NCBI GenBank assembly: GCA_963978905.1
Contig: OZ022260.1
Coordinates: forward strand, 9,723,725-9,787,724
From: Trichostrongylus colubriformis
Taxonomy: Eukaryota > Nematoda > Chromadorea > Rhabditida > Trichostrongylidae
Direction of reading: 5' to 3'
Length of the DNA: 64,000 nt
Shown: in pieces, positions 59,001-64,000 of the stretch
How positions within the stretch are numbered: the stretch's first letter is position 1
Layout: each line of letters starts with the position of its first letter
Made by a program: the position numbers and the translations under genes
Notes under the pieces: generated by a model
What the model was told of the DNA's origin: nothing
Database searches by the model: none
What the model saw: only the letters and a program-made list of their open reading frames with translations

Positions 59001-62000
59001 AAGGTATCTGCACATCATGTGACAAACCATGATCAAACTCTTTTAGAGCCTGAATTCAAAGGAAACGTTCACGGAAATCGAAGTTCCTCAGTCAACCATA
59101 TATTTATTTTATATTTGCTTACTAAAAGCCGCATGCAAAGTTTCACGTTCATATACAAGAATCCACTTGAGACGGAGCTCCTCAAAGTGGCCTACGATGG
59201 GGTGCGGGGTCCCTGTGGATTTGGACGCTAGAGAGCTGAGCACAGAGGCGGCACTCACATGGTCATGGACGAAGAGTGGCAAACCTGCATTGGGCACGAA
59301 AATTTGAAGGCACCAGTAGGGGCAAGGGAAAACTGAGATCTGGGATTAGAGGTTCTTTGAAACGAACCTTTACTTCGGAAGAGGTCACATGTGGTGAAAA
59401 TTGCATTAAAAAACGCGGTTTGGGGTCTTATGGCGACCCCGCAGCTCGGCATGCCGTCATACGGTCATGCGCTCGAGCGAGTCGCCGTCGAGGGGCGGGA
59501 CAACGATCGCGGCCGGCTGCTCCTGACTCTGGCCTGTCTTCAGTCCACTCCGGCTAGTGACCGCGGCTGCGCTCTGGTCGCTGACGGCTGTTCAGATGTT
59601 GTGGCTGGAAGCCGAAGGAGTTGCTCTTCTCCAAAATTTTCAACTTCTGCCTCAGAATGAAGGAGGGATCTCCGTTTTTTCTCGTGTTTTTATTCATGTA
59701 CATCATCTAGTAGAGTGATTCCAAGAGGAGATAGAGTCAGTAAATTTCCGAGCACGATCCCTTTAAGACAAAAAATTCGCGCTTTAAGAGGAATCGGCAT
59801 CATGAAATTCCCGTCGACGATACCTTTAACCTGCTCCAAATTCCTCAACCTCATCCTTCGAACATTTTTGTTCACTCTGACTCTCATATTCTCATATCTA
59901 ACACTTGTCCATGTCTCACTCAATAACCAACCATTCATAATTCCCAGTTCTTCGTCTCACTTTTTTTGAAAAGCGTGTGCTTACCGTAATCGATATTCCG
60001 AGTCCTTCATGTGGTTGCTTTGCCAACACAACTTTCCTAGTTTCACCGACTCCCCTTCTCCTTTTCATCGGCTGATTACAATCATTCATTGGAGGTGTCG
60101 GAAGGCCCTTCGTTTGCCCTCGTCCTCTGAAATCCATCAGCTACGATAGTGATCTTTCGTTAAAGCCTTCACGAAAAAACATTATCAGCAAACTTTATTA
60201 TCGGCCTAACGTTTCGACCAGATCGTCTTCCTCAAAGGCCTAAACGTGGCTCAAGATAAAGGATTTAGTCCACTACACCATCAAACGCCTCATCCCTCTA
60301 GCGGTTCTGACGAAACATCAAGGAACCGCCGGAGAAAACCCTGTACGAAAGAATATAACTCACCAATCCACCACCGCGAGAGTGGAACGCCATTTGCGCC
60401 ACATTGCGAGCTACTGATATGAGGGGGAGACATGCATGTCCCCATTATACTATATATAAGGACAGCATGACATGCTCATTCACTGACGACAACTGACACG
60501 GAGTGGCGGCGTTCCACTCTCGCGGTGGTGGATTGGTGAGTTATATTCTTTCGTACAGGGTTTTCTCCGGCGGTTCCTTGATGTTTCGTCAGAACCGCTA
60601 GAGGGATGAGGCGTTTGATGGTGTAGTGGACTAAATCCTTTATCTTGAGCCACGTTTAGGCCTTTGAGGAAGACGATCTGGTCGAAACGTTAGGCCGATA
60701 ATAAAGTTTCCACCTAACAACCTCGTTGGCACACTAGAAAATTATAAACAACTTCAATGCCGAGGTTTCAAGATGAGAGAAGTTGGAATTATCAGCAAAA
60801 CTTAATTCTGTGTTTATATCTATGCCATGAGAAGCTTACCCAATGCGATAACTTTTTATAGGTGAGATTAGCCCACTAAGAGGATATAATTTGGTGTAAA
60901 AAAATGTGAATGACGCAATCATACAAGGTGTCATAGCCATGGATCATCTTTTTGTAGTGACGATTTCCGTCATCACACAAAAAACCACCCACGCGCGTTC
61001 ACCTGCACGCTCGGATGACGGTTTTGTGACGATGGAGATGAATTTCGGCTTCCAGCTGATTCCATAAACGATCATGTTCGACTCCACGCATATTTCGCCC
61101 CAGCAGCTGAATCTGTTGAATGCGTCCCGCCAGTTCCTGCAATGCATTGAATTGAGTAATTCAGCCAATGTGACAGTTTATCCATTTTATAATTTGACGC
61201 ATAGCTTCATGCAGCTGTGGAAGTCTTGATTACTAAATTTTGATGGCATGGTTAAAGAAGAGCATTTTGACATGTCAAATGTGTATCTCTTCAAATTTAT
61301 CGAAATCTTTCTTTTCAGACTGATCCAGGCGCTTGGGGCTAACAAATACCTTTCAGTCACTTCGTTCTTTGCAAAAATTTGATTTCTGACTGAAAATCGA
61401 TAAAAACGGACATGCCGATCTTTACTTCTGCCTTTTCATCCTCTCTCCTCACCCTTTCCCAAACGCCAATTCGAATAGGCCGCCGTCAGACTACGCGATT
61501 TTGCGATTCTGCGGCATCACACTTTCGCACACGTTACTGCACCTTGAAGTCTTGCATCGCGGTGACTCCGGGTGCGGACCCGCGACAGCACCAAATCGCA
61601 AAACCGCAAGTCCTAACATCGGCCATACACTGAGCCTGAGGGTGTGCTACATATTCCTACTAAAAATCCTGTGTGATAGTCCTGCCGTCCTTATTTATGA
61701 CGGGGTCAAGGATGGGATGCATGGCTTATTCCAAAGTAGGTTATTACCGAGCAAACACTTCATAAAAACTAAAATATCGTGGATCAAGGAGCGCAAAGGA
61801 TGCAAATATGCTGAAATGCTTCAATGAGGATTTCCTGTCATTCTATATAAGTCAAAGATTACCTTGTCAAGGTACTTGGCAGCTAACCGAGCTCCGAACA
61901 CCTCTGTCTCCAAAGCACCGATCAAATGCCGTTGTCTTTCGCATTCCTTTCGGAGCACTTCAAGTTCACATTCGGTACGTAATGAAGGCATCAATACGTC

Positions 62001-62591
62001 ATGCAGTTGGTCAATTTGGGTATCCTGCAACAAGAAATTCCTTCAAGAACTTTGGTCTACGTGAAGAAATTTGCTGGAAAACACCTTAAGGGATGAGTTT
62101 AACCGGCCATGGAAAATTAAAGTGAATGTGCGAAGTGCAACATCAGCAGCAGAAAAGAAACGGATTTGAACGGTCAAAACCCGGAAAGTAAGACCTCCTT
62201 CTCACGATCGAGAACGTCTTTCGCGTCCTCTGCATCGCTGAAAGGATTGATGCAGACGACTAGGGGCTAATCTAGCTAGCCATGAAGTTCGCCTCTCAAT
62301 ATAAAGCCAATCGATCATTAGAAGTCGTACAACCGGAACGCATCCAAAGAGGTTGCGACGAAAATCACAATGAGCGCTTTTTAACGCAAGTTTCGCCACA
62401 GATCATCTCTTCCAAACCCACCATTTATTCACACAGGAAATGGTGTTTCAGTTTTGATTTCCGTCAGCCATCACCTCGCATTGATGCTAGACCTTCCTCA
62501 ACCTAACAATTGAACTCACCAGCTTTTTCTTGATCATGTCTGATTCGTGTGGAGCTGTTTTCGCATGCAACTGACATTGAAGGCTATGTAC
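52939..62591 (-). CDS. gopc-1: GOPC/PIST-type Golgi PDZ and coiled-coil protein (partial spliced gene)
   Basis: GOPC is a peripheral trans-Golgi protein that binds C-terminal tails of membrane cargo by its PDZ domain and membranes or syntaxin-6/TC10 partners by coiled coils. Six exons chain in phase: join(62591-62520, 62024-61863, 61136-61003, 60126-59985, 53371-53207, 53033-52939). They give 670 nt, or 223 codons plus one base. Order of features: coiled coil ([35 protein letters not shown]), linker ([28 protein letters not shown]), then PDZ ([58 protein letters not shown]). The PDZ domain is split by a 6.6-kb intron. The 5' exons and the last exon were not found. The symbol is by analogy. 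Confidence 0.92.
53207..53371 (-). CDS. GOPC exon, PDZ core
   Basis: Acceptor GTAATTTACAG, donor TCGCAG|GTAACA. 55 codons: [49 protein letters not shown]. The His of AKHQEAV is at the helix position that makes a class I PDZ pocket. Confidence 0.97.
53504..54253. mobile_element. Family B element, copy B2, with nested family I
   Basis: Left TTAAAGACACCAGGAGGGGG, right CCCTCCCGGTGCCTTTAA, TTAA at both ends. It is longer than B1 (750 against about 410 bp), partly because the family I MITE lies inside it. It sits in the 6.6-kb GOPC intron. Confidence 0.65.
53702..53910. mobile_element. Family I MITE with G18 tract, nested in B2
   Basis: Left AAGTCGGAGGGCGGGG... then GAGACGCAAAATTTTC and AAGCTGCTTTCCCTT; right AAGGGAAAGGAGCTTCGACG ... 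GCGTCTCCCGCCGACTT. The inverted repeats are about 50-60 bp. A run of about 18 G lies inside the left repeat. Confidence 0.7.
54396..54790 (+). mobile_element. Family B element, diverged copy B6
   Basis: CGAAGACATCGTCAGGGGTA resembles the left end. The inner TGCATTACTGGCCGCTGGTA and GAATTTCACCACAGAATATC match family B internal blocks. The right terminus is unclear. Confidence 0.45.
55638..56186 (+). mobile_element. Family B element, copy B3
   Basis: The left GTTAGGCGCCAGGGCAGTAA aligns with the diverged family B start, and the right end CCCCTTCCGGTGTCTTTAG is clear. Interior GCGTCACTAGTCGAGTGTGG and CGAGATCGTTATGAGACCTT match B1. Inside the 6.6-kb GOPC intron. Confidence 0.6.
56526..56662. 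mobile_element. Family F foldback MITE, copy F2
   Basis: Left GCCGTTAGATTTCGCAATTT and right GCAAAGTTGCGAAGCTAACGGC are inverted relatives. The interior has GATTTTGCGATTTTG as in F1. Confidence 0.65.
58100..58226. mobile_element. Family G relic, copy G3
   Basis: The right end CGATGCGCAAAGTATGAACG matches the G1/G2 terminus. The left end is diverged (CAAACGGAGCGCGTCACCGG). The inner part is GC-rich like G2. Confidence 0.45.
59056..59766 (+). mobile_element. Family A copy A8 interrupted by family B copy B4
   Basis: The family A left arm starts TCAAAGGAAACGTTCACGG at 59056 and continues with AGCCGCATGCAAAGTTTCAC. The outer right terminus TTTCCGAGCACGATCCCTTTAA ends near 59766. Between them is family B material. 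Confidence 0.45.
59303..59660 (-). mobile_element. Family B element, inverted copy B4
   Basis: GAAGGCACCAGTAGGGGCAA and GGGAAAACTGAGATCT are the reverse of the B1 right end. Interior CTTCAGTCCACTCCGGCTAG is the reverse of the B1 centre. The far terminus is lost. Confidence 0.55.
59985..60126 (-). CDS. GOPC exon, start of PDZ domain
   Basis: Acceptor GGATTTCAG, donor ATTACG|GTAAGC. It encodes [12 protein letters not shown], then [20 protein letters not shown] and SIT. GLGI is the carboxylate-binding loop of the PDZ domain. Confidence 0.96.
60190..60709. repeat. Large perfect-looking inverted repeat in a GOPC intron
   Basis: Arms 60190-60391 and 60508-60709 are each 202 nt and showed no mismatch when read against each other. 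They flank a 116-nt spacer containing CTATATATAAGG. Arm outer ends carry AACGTTTCGACCAGATCGTC / GACGATCTGGTCGAAACGTT, a motif reminiscent of the terminal sequences of Penelope-like elements. It fills most of the 876-nt intron between the exons ending at 61003 and starting at 60126, so the pre-mRNA could fold into a 202-bp stem. Confidence 0.9.
61003..61136 (-). CDS. GOPC exon, linker
   Basis: Acceptor CAATGCATTGCAG, donor TGCAG|GTGAAC. It encodes [38 protein letters not shown] and IRACR, almost identical to human GOPC. Ends in phase 2. Confidence 0.97.
61479..61624. mobile_element. Family F foldback MITE, copy F3
   Basis: GGCCGCCGTCAGACTACGCG with CGATTTTGCGATTCTGCGGC at left is mirrored by AAATCGCAAAACCGCAAGTC then CTAACATCGGCC. 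It lies in the GOPC intron between the exons ending at 61863 and starting at 61136. Confidence 0.65.
61863..62024 (-). CDS. GOPC exon, second coiled coil
   Basis: Acceptor TTTCTTGTTGCAG, donor GACAAG|GTAATC. 54 codons. The end [17 protein letters not shown] is nearly the human [17 protein letters not shown]. Upstream heptad-like [17 protein letters not shown] is coiled coil. Confidence 0.96.
62155..62460 (+). repeat. Family B fragment B5 in a GOPC intron
   Basis: GAACGGTCAAAACCCGGAAA, CCTCTGCATCGCTGAAAGGA and TTTCGCCACAGATCATCTCT match family B internal blocks seen at 54.5 kb. Termini absent. Confidence 0.45.
62520..62591 (-). CDS. GOPC exon, coiled-coil end (first recognised)
   Basis: Acceptor TATTTACAG, donor CTG|GTGAGT. 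It encodes [17 protein letters not shown] and DMIKKKL, matching human LHSIQLQLHAKT...IKAKL. Phase 0 at both ends. Earlier exons should lie upstream, at least partly beyond 64000. Confidence 0.9.
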
Positions 62592-63099
62592 CTGTAAATA
62601 AATACTCATATTACCCATAAAAATATGATTAGTGAAATAAAAAATTTCATAAATAAAAAATAAAATTTCATAGGAAGAATAGAAATTTTATTGGAATGCC
62701 TTCTGCAAGCCATACACTCCATGAAGGTAGATGCAGTTACTGGGAACAAATGAAAAATTGAAAAAAAAATCGTTCAATACGTATAAGGCCTACTCATTGA
62801 TCCTTGGTAGTAATACTCCTCAGGGCCAGTCTAGACAACAGTAGACATATATTCTTCTCCATTCCTACTTCCACGGATTAATTACGACAGCCAGTTTTTA
62901 TAACTCGTTAGTAGGTCATATTAGGTTGTTGGGAGAATTCTTGCGGTTTTGACCCCTTACTTGAAATGCGCATATCTCGGCTCATACAAAACTTTATAAA
63001 TCGAAATGACAGTCGTGGGGATCGACATATTTTGCCAGCATGACTCAAGCTTGCTTGTTCCGACTATCCAGAATTTTTGAGATCTAGAGCGATGAATTC

Positions 63100-63231
63100 C
63101 TTAGAGACAGTGATAGGACTAATAAGGGTGATAAGAAATCCCTGAAAGATGTCATTCACTTGATAACTACGGGTCTAGGCAGCTTTTCTGCAGCGAAATC
63201 CCCCGCGAAAACAGCGATCATCAATGCTAAC
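63100..63231 (+). repeat. Family C fragment C5
   Basis: TTAGAGACAGTGATAGGACT, AAGAAATCCCTGAAAGATGT and GCGAAATCCCCCGCGAAAAC match the left part of family C; it breaks off where the outer palindrome of A9 starts. Confidence 0.55.
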
Positions 63232-63906
63232 TTAGGCATTGTTCAGAGTTCACGATTCAGGCGGAAGGAAAAAGATACATATTGATCGAGTGATTCAGGC
63301 GATCGCGCGATCGCGTGGATCGCGCGATTGCGTGGATCGCGCGATTCAGGCGGAAAAGAAGAGGTATATATTGATTAAAGGAATCGTCCACGGAAAATGA
63401 GTTTTTGTGTTACCCATATGTTTATGTTGTATTTACCTAAAGTAGGCCTCATGCAAAGTTTCACCCGAAAAAATGTGAATCTGGCTGAGATACAGCACCA
63501 CAAAGTGCGGTCCCAGTGGGCGGGGCCTCCGTGTAAAAGCCTCGTCCCGTCTTCCGCCGCCGTTGGGAACGGAGAGTAGGACTGTTTACGTAACCTTCTG
63601 TTCTCCCAATGCGTCTCTGACCACGGCGGACGCGGTACGAGGCTTTTACACGGAGGCCCCGCCCACTGGGACCGCACTTTGTGGTGCTGTATCTCAGCCA
63701 GATTCACATTTTTTCGCGTGAAATTTTGTATGAGGCCAACATTAGGCAAATACAACATAAATACATGGGTAACACAAAAACGCATTTTCCGTGGACGATT
63801 CCTTTAAGTGATTCAGGCAATGGCGCAATCTACGCGATCGCCTGAATCACTTAATTAATATATACCTTTTCTTTCTGCCTGAATCGTGAACTTGAACAAT
63901 GCCTTA
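63232..63906. mobile_element. Outer palindrome enclosing family A copy A9
   Basis: Left TTAGGCATTGTTCAGAGTTC with ACGATTCAGGCGG; right CCTGAATCGTGAACTTGAAC with AATGCCTTA. The left shell also holds GATCGCGCGATCGCGTGG repeats (63299-63345). It has the same double-shell layout as 5024-5628. Confidence 0.65.
63375..63807 (-). mobile_element. Family A palindromic MITE, near-intact copy A9
   Basis: TTAAAGGAATCGTCCACGG to CCGTGGACGATTCCTTTAA with TTAA at both ends. The sequence is very close to A2, but the centre is inverted relative to it. The through-reading 136-codon frame is on the minus strand here. Confidence 0.85.
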
Positions 63907-64000
63907 TCCATCCAACTTGTCGAAAACCAGATAGTGTTATCATTGCTTCCGCCCACGTTGCAAAACACCTCCAGTATATAAGCCCCCAGTGCTGGTGTGG

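Noticed and set aside
60392..60507. Possible hammerhead ribozyme in the spacer of the large inverted repeat
   Set aside because: Penelope-like elements can carry one, but the core CTGANGA and GAAA are not present in the required order.
62921..62960. Mariner-like terminus TTAGGTTGTTGGGAGAATTC
   Set aside because: Only one end is visible and no matching inverted end was found nearby.

Overview
The window reads as nuclear DNA of a nematode, most likely a strongylid (hookworm-like) worm. Short exons bounded by TTTCAG-type acceptors and GTAAGT/GTGAGT-type donors lie in long AT-rich introns, and both recognisable genes are animal signalling or trafficking genes. The intergenic and intronic DNA is packed with short inverted-repeat transposons. 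The species cannot be fixed from the sequence alone.

Two protein-coding genes are well supported, both on the minus strand. (1) Positions 18965 to 12359: an inositol 1,4,5-trisphosphate 3-kinase (IP3K; C. elegans lfe-2 type). Nine exons chain in phase to 380 codons including the stop; the first two exons are less certain than the seven that carry the kinase domain. (2) Positions 62591 to 52939: six in-phase exons of a GOPC/PIST-type Golgi PDZ and coiled-coil protein. Its 5' end lies beyond the window or was not found, and its last exon was not found. IP3K removes the calcium-releasing messenger IP3. GOPC sorts membrane proteins at the Golgi. Nothing links the two apart from strand.

Between them (about 19 to 52 kb) no gene could be named. 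A few orphan exon-like segments (24.45-24.58, 26.07-26.13, 30.78-31.12, 31.19-31.27, 40.35-40.69 kb) have open frames and mostly plausible splice sites, but no recognised family.

The rest is mostly repeats. Family A is a palindromic element of about 430 bp starting TTAAAGGAATCG, with nine full or partial copies. Family B starts TTAAAGACACC and family C starts TTAAAGACAG. All three end in TTAA, which suggests one TTAA-targeting (piggyBac-like) transposase. Family D is a 750-bp element with TACAGGGGGTGCC ends. There is a tRNA-derived SINE, a mariner-type MITE (22837-23020), several small foldback families (E, F, G, I, J, L), family H repeats, and two decayed reverse-transcriptase relics near 46.3 and 48.6 kb. 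Many are nested: D inside a SINE, A inside a larger palindrome, B in A, I in B.

The most striking structures are a perfect-looking 202-nt inverted repeat inside a GOPC intron (60190-60709), the double-shell palindrome present at both ends of the window, and a 28-bp-arm hairpin at 40207-40269.
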